Shown here in pieces: positions 1 through 6,291 of a stretch of 6,612 bases of DNA. The stretch comes from Verrucomicrobiia bacterium (GTDB lineage Bacteria; Verrucomicrobiota; Verrucomicrobiia; Limisphaerales; UBA11358): NCBI GenBank assembly GCA_030044395.1, contig JASHVW010000118.1, positions 1-6,612 on the forward strand, given 5' to 3'. Below the pieces are notes generated by a model. That model was not told the origin of the DNA. It saw nothing but the letters and a program-made list of their open reading frames with translations, and ran no database searches. Both the position numbers and the translations under genes were made by a program. Each line of letters opens with the position of its first letter. The first letter of the stretch is position 1.

Positions 1-25
1 CGTAGCAGCATTGCGGAGGGTGGAC

Positions 26-46
26 GGGAGAGGGCAGGGGTGAGGG
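26..46 (+). repeat. REP-like purine-rich repeat tail (possible)
   Basis: This short tract has the pattern GGGAGAGGG, a few bases, then GGTGAGGG. It resembles the right-hand part of the hairpin repeat at 2869-2917, which reads GGGAGAAGG, a spacer, then GGATGAGGG. Similar tracts are common between genes in several environmental phyla (general recollection, not searched). No complementary left arm lies within the 25 bases before it, so it may be a decayed copy or unrelated purine-rich sequence. Confidence 0.3.
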
Positions 47-91
47 AGAGCCGTTTGAATATAGGTGCGTTCTGAGCGCGTGAGCAAGCGG

Positions 92-162
92 CCACTTCCA
101 TGCGAAGTGGTATCCCTAAAAGGGATGGGTGATTCATCGCCCAACACGCGATTTCGAAATCG
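92..162. repeat. Cluster of four consecutive inverted repeats (structured element of unknown role)
   Basis: Four stem-loops lie in 71 bases. The first is a 7-bp stem, 92-98 with 104-110, around CATGC. The second is a 6-bp stem, 112-117 with 121-126, around AAA. The third is GGGTGAT (127-133) opposite ATCGCCC (136-142). The fourth is the perfect palindrome CGATTTCGAAATCG (149-162). The first three are separated by only one and zero bases. The third stem contains a T/G pair that is a G-U wobble in plus-strand RNA but a C-A mismatch in minus-strand RNA, which hints at plus-strand function. The cluster sits just past the stop of the minus-strand hydrolase gene, so it could also protect or end that transcript, but no T-run follows in either direction. 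A mobile REP/MITE-type element or a small structured RNA are the other options. The remaining bases of 1-183 show no coding sequence. Confidence 0.6.
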
Positions 163-183
163 TTGAGGCTCCCGCCGAATCCG

Positions 184-2004
184 CTAATACGTCAGCCCAT
201 ATCCAAACTTAAACAGCGGCTTGCCGGTCATCTTGTCCGCGGCGAATTGTTGGTCGGTGCTCGGCCATTCGCGCGGCAATTTGCCCGTCGGTCGCACGTC
301 CCCAAATAAAACATCCGCCACTCCTTCGCCTTCCGTGCCCGGCAGCCACGCGGCGATGAAGGCATCGCTCGCGTCGAGCGCCGTCCCCAAAATCAACGGC
401 CGGCCGGAAAGTAAAATTGTCGTCACCGGCGCCCCGGAAGCTTTGGCATTTTGGATTAGGGCCTGGTCCGCCGCCGATAAATCCAGGTTCGTCCGGTCGC
501 CCCTCATCTCCGCGTAGGGATGTTCGCCGACCACGACGACAACGGCGTCGGCATTGCTAATGCCGCTGCCATCGGGAGAAAAAGTGACCTGGGTTTCGGG
601 CGAAACAGCTTGGCGAATTGCCTGCAAGATGGTTGTCCCCTTTGTCAATTCCCCGGACCCTTGCCACGAAATCGTCCAGCCGCCGCACTGCATTCTTAGG
701 TCGTTCGCGCCAAAGCCCACGACGGCCAAATGTTTCAAATCTTTCTTGAGCGGCAGCGCATGGTTCTTGTTTTTCAGTAGCACCAGCGACTGCTGGACGC
801 ATTCGCGGGCGATTTGCCGGTGGTCCGGCGACCCGATTTGCGCCGTGAGCGCCGGATCGGTCCACGGATTCTCAAAAAGCCCCATCTGGAATTTGACGCG
901 CAGGATGCGCGTCACCGCGTCGTCAATTCGCGATTGAGGTACTTTGCCTTCGGCGACCAGTTCTTTGAGATCGCGGATAAATTCGACATAGTTGTTCGTC
1001 TTGCCAGGCCCGTTGGGAATCATAATCATGTCCAGTCCGGCATTGATGGATTGCTCAACATCCGCTCTATAATCCGGCGAAAGCTGGTCAATGGCCGCCC
1101 AATCCGAGACAAGGAAACCCCGGAAGCCAAGCTCGCCCTTGAGCACGTCGGTGAGCAGATACTTGTCGCCACTCATTTTGCCGCCGTTCCAACTGCTGTA
1201 GGAAACCATAATGGAACCGACACCGGCCTTGACGGCGGCGCGATAGGGCGGCAGGAAGAGCCTTCGCAACGTCGCTTCGCTGCAAACGGTATTCCCCTGG
1301 TCAATCCCGTTTTCCGTGCCGCCGTCCCCGAGGTAATGTTTTGCGCAGGAAAGCACCGAGGTTGGCTGCGACGAAAGAGTGTTTCCTTGGAAACCACGGA
1401 CTGCGGCGGCGGCCATTTCAGAAACCAGTCCCGGCGATTGCCCGAAACTTTCGTAGGTGCGCCCCCACCGCTCGTCCTGGACCACCGCCAGGCACGGCCC
1501 GAACGCCCACCGGATGCCCGTGCCCGCCACTTCCGACGCCGTGACCGCCTCGGCCTGTTCAACAAGTTTGGGATTGCGTGTTGCCCCCATCCCGATGTTG
1601 TGGGGGAAGATCGTCGTGCCAACGACGTCATTGTGTCCATGCACCGCGTCAATGCCGTAAATCAAGGGGATCTTCAGCCGTGTCTTGAGTGCGTGGGATT
1701 GAAGATCGTTGACCGTATTCAGCCACGTTTGCGGATCGTTTTCACCCGCCGGTTTGGAATCGCCGCCGCTGAGCACCGATCCGATAAAATAGGTCTGGAT
1801 GTCGTCCTTGTTGGTTATCGCCAGCAAATCCACCTGGACCATCTGGCCGATCTTTTCGTCGAGCGTCATTTGCGCCAACAACGAGGCCACTTGATTGTCG
1901 TATTGGGAAAAGGGCAGGGGAGCGGCGGACGCCGTTGTCAGGATCGTGCAAAAAAGGAACGGCGAAACCAACCGGACGATGGGATTGAATGATTCATGCG
2001 TCAT
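184..2004 (-). CDS. Secreted glycoside hydrolase family 3 protein (beta-glucosidase / exo-beta-glucanase type)
   Basis: This predicted exported enzyme of 606 residues should release glucose from the non-reducing end of beta-glucosides, cello-oligosaccharides or beta-glucans. Residues 1 to about 28 form a signal peptide (Arg11, hydrophobic core VSPFLFC, TTASAA cleavage region). The catalytic (alpha/beta)8 domain shows GIDAVHGHND (Asp119), the RWGR block (179-182) and the KH pair (222-223). The nucleophile is Asp301 in LVSDW. The second domain has GGWT (441-444), GEHPYAE with the likely acid/base Glu499, and a C-terminal FGYGLTY. Length and motif order match the compact two-domain barley ExoI/bacterial ExoP type, without the extra C-terminal fibronectin-like domain of BglX types. 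I chose ATG at 2004; an in-frame TTG at 2013 would add three residues. No clear Shine-Dalgarno site precedes either. The stop is TAG at 184-186. The response regulator gene ends 33 bp upstream, so the two probably share a transcript. The exact substrate cannot be read from sequence. Confidence 0.95.
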   Translation of the reverse strand: MTHESFNPIVRLVSPFLFCTILTTASAAPLPFSQYDNQVASLLAQMTLDEKIGQMVQVDLLAITNKDDIQTYFIGSVLSGGDSKPAGENDPQTWLNTVNDLQSHALKTRLKIPLIYGIDAVHGHNDVVGTTIFPHNIGMGATRNPKLVEQAEAVTASEVAGTGIRWAFGPCLAVVQDERWGRTYESFGQSPGLVSEMAAAAVRGFQGNTLSSQPTSVLSCAKHYLGDGGTENGIDQGNTVCSEATLRRLFLPPYRAAVKAGVGSIMVSYSSWNGGKMSGDKYLLTDVLKGELGFRGFLVSDWAAIDQLSPDYRADVEQSINAGLDMIMIPNGPGKTNNYVEFIRDLKELVAEGKVPQSRIDDAVTRILRVKFQMGLFENPWTDPALTAQIGSPDHRQIARECVQQSLVLLKNKNHALPLKKDLKHLAVVGFGANDLRMQCGGWTISWQGSGELTKGTTILQAIRQAVSPETQVTFSPDGSGISNADAVVVVVGEHPYAEMRGDRTNLDLSAADQALIQNAKASGAPVTTILLSGRPLILGTALDASDAFIAAWLPGTEGEGVADVLFGDVRPTGKLPREWPSTDQQFAADKMTGKPLFKFGYGLTY

Positions 2005-2037
2005 GCGATGCAATGTTTCGTTCTGAAGTTTGTGGCG

Positions 2038-2688
2038 TTACCGCCGGATGTTGAAATGACCAAGCTTGGCGACGGCTTGTCCCCGGGAACGGACGTGGAG
2101 CTTTTCATAAATGCGGCGGATGTACGTGTTCACCGTTGCCACGCTGATGTTCAAACTGTCGGAAATTTCCTTGTAAAGATAGCCGCGCGCCAGCAACTCC
2201 AGCACTTCGTGTTCGCGCGGCGAAAGGTTGGCCGATTCATCCGCTTGCGGCTCAAAATGCTGAAAAGACTGGACCACCTTGCGCGCGATGTTGCTGCTCA
2301 TCGGCGAACCCCCCGCATGGACATCCTTTAGTGCGGCCAGCAGTTCCGTGCGCGGCGTTTGCTTCAACAGATAGCCGCTTGCCCCCACCGCCAGTGCCTC
2401 GAAGATATGGTTGACGTCTTCATAAACCGTCAACATCACAAATTGCGTCTGCGGCAGAAGCGGCTTGAGCTGCCGCACGCATTCGATGCCGTTCTTTCCG
2501 GGCAGATTGATGTCCACCAGCACCACCGCCGGTTTCCCCGGGGGAAGCTTCGACACCGCGTCCTCGCAACTGTCATGCTGGCTGACGCATTGAAACCCCG
2601 GGGCGCGTCGGATCCAGTCCACAAAGATTTCCCGGGCCGGTGCGTCATCTTCAATAATGGATACCGCAATGTTCAAATTGGATTTCAT
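2038..2688 (-). CDS. NarL/FixJ-family two-component response regulator (REC + LuxR-type HTH)
   Basis: This cytoplasmic DNA-binding regulator of 216 residues is predicted to be activated by phosphorylation from a histidine kinase. The N-terminal receiver domain (about 5-120) has all key residues: acidic pocket Glu13-Asp14-Asp15, phospho-acceptor Asp59 in VLVDINLPG, Thr87 in MLTVYED and Lys109 in YLLKQ. A linker (about 121-153) leads to a LuxR-type helix-turn-helix (154-212) beginning LSPREHEVLELLARG, with recognition region ISVATVNTYIRRIYEKL. The ATG at 2688 gives a complete receiver domain; only a weak GAG-containing site precedes it. The gene heads a probable two-gene unit with the family 3 hydrolase. 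It is divergent from a large HisKA_3 sensor kinase, the kinase class that normally pairs with NarL-type regulators, so that kinase is its likely partner. The pairing and target genes are inferred from position. An inverted repeat at 2714-2733, 26 bp before the start codon, is a candidate autoregulatory site. Confidence 0.95.
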   Translation of the reverse strand: MKSNLNIAVSIIEDDAPAREIFVDWIRRAPGFQCVSQHDSCEDAVSKLPPGKPAVVLVDINLPGKNGIECVRQLKPLLPQTQFVMLTVYEDVNHIFEALAVGASGYLLKQTPRTELLAALKDVHAGGSPMSSNIARKVVQSFQHFEPQADESANLSPREHEVLELLARGYLYKEISDSLNISVATVNTYIRRIYEKLHVRSRGQAVAKLGHFNIRR

Positions 2689-2713
2689 TCTACTCGAATT
2701 TCCCGCGCAAAAA

Positions 2714-2733
2714 TGTCGTCAGTTTTAACGACA
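2714..2733. promoter_or_regulatory. Inverted repeat, candidate operator of the response regulator
   Basis: The arms TGTCGT (2714-2719) and ACGACA (2728-2733) are perfect reverse complements separated by eight bases. The centre lies about 35 bp upstream of the regulator start codon, where an autoregulatory site could sit. NarL-family proteins bind as dimers to paired short half-sites, which fits, but the actual binding sequence of this protein is unknown. A 6-bp repeat can occur by chance. It shares the TGTC/GACA outer bases with the repeat at 2949-2976. Confidence 0.35.
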
Positions 2734-2868
2734 CAAGGCTAAAGGCTGAATGCTGAAAGCTAAAGTGTTTTTCGAGCGGTTGTTGGTTGGCCTGCATTTG
2801 CCCTGTCCCTCCTGCCTGTTTGCTTTGCCAGGTAGTGTCCTAAATTGGGCGGCAGGTCCGGCGCAGTT

Positions 2869-2917
2869 CCTTCTCCCGCGGGCGCGGGAGAAGGTGTCCG
2901 AAGGACGGATGAGGGTG
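2869..2917 (+). repeat. REP-like palindromic repeat with perfect 11-bp hairpin
   Basis: CCTTCTCCCGC (2869-2879) is the exact reverse complement of GCGGGAGAAGG (2884-2894), leaving a four-base loop. A second small stem follows at once: GTCC (2896-2899), GAA, GGAC (2903-2906). Then comes the tail GGATGAGGG. Hairpin plus short conserved tail is the general layout of REP-type dispersed repeats. It lies between two divergent genes, with no T-run, so a terminator is unlikely. No transposase is in the window. It shows that the long open frame starting at 2845 is not genuine coding sequence at its 5' end. Confidence 0.6.
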
Positions 2918-2948
2918 GTCGGGAAAAATCCATAAAAAGCGCCGGGGG

Positions 2949-2978
2949 TGTCACGATAACCTTGCAAATTGTGACAAT
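2949..2978. promoter_or_regulatory. Inverted repeat upstream of the kinase promoter, candidate regulator site
   Basis: TGTCAC (2949-2954) pairs with GTGACA (2971-2976) across 16 bases, and the right arm lies within a second small perfect repeat, ATTGTGACAAT (2968-2978). The element ends about 14 bp before the proposed -35 hexamer of the sensor kinase promoter, a position typical for an activator. The link to the neighbouring response regulator is speculative. Confidence 0.25.
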
Positions 2979-2992
2979 ATCCTTTGCCACCC

Positions 2993-3020
2993 TTGCTTTG
3001 ATCACCCGAAAAAATATAAT
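2993..3020 (+). promoter_or_regulatory. Candidate sigma70-type promoter for the sensor kinase gene
   Basis: A perfect TATAAT (3015-3020) lies 16 bases after a weak -35 hexamer TTGCTT (2993-2998). Transcription would begin near 3027. This supports a kinase start downstream of that point. The weak -35 would suit a promoter needing an activator. The surrounding stretch is AT-rich compared with the rest of the window, which makes a chance TATAAT somewhat more likely. Confidence 0.4.
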
Positions 3021-3027
3021 AAGGTTC

Positions 3028-6000
3028 GTGTCCCGGAGATTCAAAGTTTCAGACTTTATCGGACGAGATTTGTTTTCGACCGTCTTGTGCCTTCGCATTT
3101 GCCTGTTGCCAGCCGCTAATCGCCAATCCGCATTGTCTGCATTCTGCATCCTTCTGGCGTTTTTGCTCGGTTTCAATCTTTTTGGACAGACCAATTCAAC
3201 CCTGCCTGATTTTTCGTCGAGTTGGTGGCAAATCGAGCAGGGCCTTCCGCAAAACACGGTGGATTCCATCGTGCAGGACCGCGACGGTTATTTGTGGGTG
3301 GGCACCTACAACGGTTTGGCCCGGTTCGACGGCGTGCGGTTCACCATCTTTGACACCGCCAATACCCCGGAATTCCACGACAGCCGTATCATGAGCCTGT
3401 TCGAGGATGCTAATGGCACCCTCTGGATTGGCCACGAAACCGGCAGCCTCACCAAATTGGACCACGGCAAATTTACCGACGTCAAACTCCCATCGGCTTG
3501 GCCCGGCGGACCGGTCTTGGGCATCGGCACCGACCAGGACGGCGTACTTTGGCTCCTCAATTACGGCGGAACTCTCTGTTCCATGAACGGCGACAAACTC
3601 TTCGCCGCGAGCCTCGGCACCCAGGTGGGAGTTCCCTCACTGGCCGAAGGCAACGATGGTTCGCTCTGGGTCGTGCGCAATGGTTTGCTCGGTTCGATGA
3701 GACATGGAACAATGCAAACCTGGCTGCCCAACGGCCAGCGCGATTTCCGGGACGTCCAACGGGTCTGTGCCTGCAGTTCCGGCGGATTGTGGCTCCTGGG
3801 CAATTCCCGCATCGCTAAATGGTCCGGCGCCGGACCCGTCCAGGACCTGGGACCGGCCCCGTGGGGATTCGATTACATTACCGCCCTTCATGAAAATAAA
3901 TCGGGCGATTTGTTCGTTGGCACGGAGGACGGCCTTTATTTATGGTCGCCAGACGGGGCCTATCGCCTGTTCAATCGCCAAAACGTCCTCTCTCACAATT
4001 GGGTTTGCTGCCTCACCGAAGATCGCGAGGGCGATATCTGGGTGGGCACGAGTAGCGGCGGGCTGGATGAATTGCGCATGCGCACCGTGGAAATGATCCC
4101 CGCGCCCGACGATTGGCAGAACCGCGCCGTTTTGGCCGTGATCACAAACTCCACCGGTGATTTGTGGATCAGCACTGAAGGCGGCGGTCTCTATCAATTC
4201 GACGGCCGTGATGCCAGACCGCAGACGGAAACCAATGGCCTCTTGAACCCATTCATTTGGTCGTTGCAGGAAGACCGGCACCACTCTCTCTGGGCCGGTA
4301 CCTGGGCAAATGGCTTGTTCCTTCGTCAGGGAAATCTTTTTCAGCCAGTCACCAACACCGTCAGACCGACCGAGGGAGTCCGGGCGCTCTTTCAGGACCG
4401 GCAGGGAATGTGGATCGGAACAGAGGACGGCCTGATCCGCTACGCAAACGGTGAATTTACCAACGTCACCCGGGGAGCCGGCTTGGTTCTGCCGGATGTC
4501 CGCGTCATTGCCGGGGGCTTGGACGGGATGATTTGGTTCGGAATGTCCGGCGGCGGCCTGGGCCGGCTTAAGGACGGAAAGCTCACTCAATTCCTCACCC
4601 AGGATGGTCTGCCCAGCAATTTCGTCTGGTCGCTGCTCCCGGACAACGATGGCACTCTGTGGATTGGGACCTTCGACGGCGGCTTGTGCCGGTTCCGCGA
4701 TGGAAAATTCTCGATTATTTCTGTGCAGCAGGGCTTGCCCAGCGATGTCATCTGCCATATCGCCGACGATGGACGCGGAAATCTTTGGATAAGCTCCTAC
4801 GGTGGAATCTTTCGGGCCAGCCGCGCCGATCTAAACGATTGCGCCGATGGGAAAATTGCCACCGTCAATTGTTTGGTCCTTGACGAGGCTAATGGGCTGG
4901 CCACGCTGGAATGCTCCGGCGGGTTCCAACCTTCCGGGTGCCGTACTTCTGATGGGCGGCTGTGGTTCCCCACCATCAAAGGGCTTGCCGTCGTTGACCC
5001 GTCCAAAATTATCACCAATCCCTTTCCACCGCCTGTTTTGATTGAAGAAGTGACCGTGGATGACCAGGTGGTGACTCATGGACCGGATGGCGCCGCGCAA
5101 ATACGGATTCCTCCAGGCAAACACCGGCTCGAAATTCGCTACACCGGCTTGAGCCTGGTTTCGCCCGAACGGGTCCGGTTCAAATATCGCCTGGAAGGAT
5201 TGGAACAAAAATGGGAAGACGTCGGCGCCCGGCGCGTGGCGTATTACAGTTATTTGAAGCCGGGCAATTACACGTTTCATGTCATCGCTTGCAGCAACGA
5301 TGGCGTTTGGAATGAGGAAGGCGCCACGCTCGCGCTGACGGTCATCCCCTGGCTCTGGCAGACCGGGTGGTTCATCAGCTCTGCCATCCTCGCGGGAATG
5401 CTCGCCGTTGGCCTCGGCGCCCGTTATGTCACCAAACGCCGCCTGCGCAGGCGAATGGAGCACTTGGAACGCCAACGCGCCCTGGAAAAAGAACGCGCCC
5501 GCATTGCCCAGGATATTCACGACGACCTCGGCGCCAGCCTCACTCGTATCATGTTACTGAGCCAGTCGCGCCGCGCCGAGGACGGACAAGAATCGGAAAT
5601 CCAGCTGGATCGGATTTACTCCACCGCCCGCGATTTGACGCGCGCCATGGATGAAATCGTTTGGGCCGTCAGTCCGCAGCACGACACGTTTGACAGTTTG
5701 GTCGGTTATCTGGGAAAATATGCGCAGGACTTCTTAAGCGCCGCCGGCATTCGCTGCCGGCTGGACCTGCCCATGCAATTGCCCGCCTGGCCGCTCACCG
5801 CCGAGGTCCGCCACAATCTCTTTTTGGCCGTCAAGGAGGCCCTCAACAACACAACCAAGCACAGTGGAGCGACCGAAGTCCGCGTCTCCCTCGAATTGAT
5901 TGAATCGGGTTTTTCCCTGGCGATCGAAGATGACGGCGAGGGTTTCGATTCAAACCAGGCAGGCGGGAAACCGGCGCCCGGCCAGCCGCGGATTTTGACC

Positions 6001-6135
6001 GGCCACGGCCTGGCAAACATGCTGAAACGAATCGAGGAAATCGGCGGCCAATGCCGTATTCAAAGTATGCCCTCCAAGGGGACACGGGTCACATTTATTG
6101 TCATGGTAAAGTCGCCGGCCAACGGCAAACCATAA
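3028..6135 (+). CDS. Periplasmic-sensing histidine kinase with two-component propeller repeats, Y_Y_Y domain, HisKA_3 and HATPase
   Basis: This membrane sensor kinase of about 1035 residues (numbered from GTG 3028) probably recognises a carbohydrate-related ligand outside the cytoplasmic membrane and phosphorylates a NarL-type regulator. An export signal has its hydrophobic core at 37-51 (SAFCILLAFLLGFNL). About 14 propeller blades follow, with aromatic-centred motifs such as WVGT or WIGT at 90, 133, 175, 214, 255, 296, 338, 380, 422, 462, 503, 545, 587 and 646, consistent with two seven-bladed propellers. Then come a Y_Y_Y domain (about 694-772), one membrane helix (777-797) and a charged coiled-coil linker (801-827). 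The HisKA_3 phospho-acceptor is His831 in DIHDDLGASL. The HATPase has the N-box EALNN (937-941), the G1 box DDGEGFD (968-974) and GHGLANM (992-998). All catalytic motifs are intact. The start is uncertain: no ATG precedes the signal. GTG 3028, TTG 3070 (after GGACGAG) and TTG 3106 are options; the open frame back to TTG 2845 crosses a repeat and is unlikely. The divergent regulator is the likely partner. Ligand unknown. Confidence 0.93.
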   Translation: MSRRFKVSDFIGRDLFSTVLCLRICLLPAANRQSALSAFCILLAFLLGFNLFGQTNSTLPDFSSSWWQIEQGLPQNTVDSIVQDRDGYLWVGTYNGLARFDGVRFTIFDTANTPEFHDSRIMSLFEDANGTLWIGHETGSLTKLDHGKFTDVKLPSAWPGGPVLGIGTDQDGVLWLLNYGGTLCSMNGDKLFAASLGTQVGVPSLAEGNDGSLWVVRNGLLGSMRHGTMQTWLPNGQRDFRDVQRVCACSSGGLWLLGNSRIAKWSGAGPVQDLGPAPWGFDYITALHENKSGDLFVGTEDGLYLWSPDGAYRLFNRQNVLSHNWVCCLTEDREGDIWVGTSSGGLDELRMRTVEMIPAPDDWQNRAVLAVITNSTGDLWISTEGGGLYQFDGRDARPQTETNGLLNPFIWSLQEDRHHSLWAGTWANGLFLRQGNLFQPVTNTVRPTEGVRALFQDRQGMWIGTEDGLIRYANGEFTNVTRGAGLVLPDVRVIAGGLDGMIWFGMSGGGLGRLKDGKLTQFLTQDGLPSNFVWSLLPDNDGTLWIGTFDGGLCRFRDGKFSIISVQQGLPSDVICHIADDGRGNLWISSYGGIFRASRADLNDCADGKIATVNCLVLDEANGLATLECSGGFQPSGCRTSDGRLWFPTIKGLAVVDPSKIITNPFPPPVLIEEVTVDDQVVTHGPDGAAQIRIPPGKHRLEIRYTGLSLVSPERVRFKYRLEGLEQKWEDVGARRVAYYSYLKPGNYTFHVIACSNDGVWNEEGATLALTVIPWLWQTGWFISSAILAGMLAVGLGARYVTKRRLRRRMEHLERQRALEKERARIAQDIHDDLGASLTRIMLLSQSRRAEDGQESEIQLDRIYSTARDLTRAMDEIVWAVSPQHDTFDSLVGYLGKYAQDFLSAAGIRCRLDLPMQLPAWPLTAEVRHNLFLAVKEALNNTTKHSGATEVRVSLELIESGFSLAIEDDGEGFDSNQAGGKPAPGQPRILTGHGLANMLKRIEEIGGQCRIQSMPSKGTRVTFIVMVKSPANGKP

Positions 6136-6163
6136 CGGCGGGCCGCCACCCGGCAGGGAATGA

Positions 6164-6190
6164 TCCCCGGTACCGGGGAAAAAAGTTTTT
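6164..6190 (+). terminator. Possible transcription terminator after the sensor kinase
   Basis: TCCCCGGTACCGGGGA (6164-6179) is a perfect 16-base palindrome, able to form about six base pairs with a tight loop, 28 bp after the kinase stop codon. An A-run and then TTTTT (6186-6190) follow. The T-run is separated from the stem by several bases, which is poor for a classic intrinsic terminator. It lies between convergent genes, where a terminator is expected. Confidence 0.35.
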
Positions 6191-6219
6191 AGCAAGGCCT
6201 GTTGAAACGCATCTCCACC

Positions 6220-6251
6220 GCATCATTCTCAAATCGCATAATTCTCAAACA
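6220..6251. repeat. Two tandem copies of a 16-base unit
   Basis: GCATCATTCTCAAATC (6220-6235) is followed directly by GCATAATTCTCAAACA (6236-6251), identical at 13 of 16 positions. It sits in the gap between the convergent kinase and epimerase-like genes. It is probably a local duplication, with no function that I can assign. Confidence 0.4.
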
Positions 6252-6291
6252 CGACGCCGTGGAACGCAACACCTTGCTTGCGAAAAATGCT

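Larger units (their letters stand above)
2689..3027. other. Divergent intergenic region between response regulator and sensor kinase
   Basis: About 340 bases separate the two divergent regulatory genes. I see no protein-coding gene here: the open frame running through it on the plus strand (from TTG at 2845) reads straight across a hairpin repeat and gives a low-complexity Gly/Arg/Glu-rich peptide with no resemblance to an export signal. In order it holds an inverted repeat (2714-2733), a stretch with near-repeated GCTGAATGCTGAAAGC wording (2746-2761), a pyrimidine-rich tract around 2800-2822, the REP-like hairpin (2869-2917), a second inverted repeat (2949-2978) and a plus-strand promoter candidate (2993-3020). 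I found no convincing minus-strand -35/-10 pair for the regulator gene. Confidence 0.6.

Noticed and set aside
1..75. Frame open from the left edge to a TGA at 73-75, possibly the end of an upstream gene
   Set aside because: The translated text comes from the purine-rich repeat tail and is of low complexity; it gives no sign of a protein C-terminus.
92..162. CRISPR-like or integron attC-like reading of the hairpin cluster
   Set aside because: The stems differ in sequence, there are no evenly spaced identical repeats, and there is no cas or integrase gene in the window.
814..1992. Long open frame (392 codons) on the plus strand opposite the hydrolase gene
   Set aside because: It is antisense to a clearly recognisable GH3 enzyme, is rich in Arg, Pro and His as expected from a shadow of GC-rich coding sequence, and shows no domain motif.
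2054..2688. Possible autoinducer-binding LuxR regulator
   Set aside because: The N-terminal half is a receiver domain with the phospho-acceptor Asp and conserved Lys, not an acyl-homoserine-lactone binding domain.
2760..3269. Open frame of 169 codons on the minus strand across the intergenic region
   Set aside because: It crosses the hairpin repeat and the start of the kinase gene, its sequence looks random, and it would overlap both promoters.
3940..4758. Open frame of 272 codons on the minus strand opposite the sensor kinase
   Set aside because: It lies wholly within the repeated propeller-coding region on the opposite strand; its length follows from the codon bias of the repeats and it has no recognisable motif.
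4831..5520. Open frame of 229 codons on the minus strand opposite the Y_Y_Y and membrane regions of the kinase
   Set aside because: It is a shadow of the kinase coding frame, with no start-site signal and no domain features.
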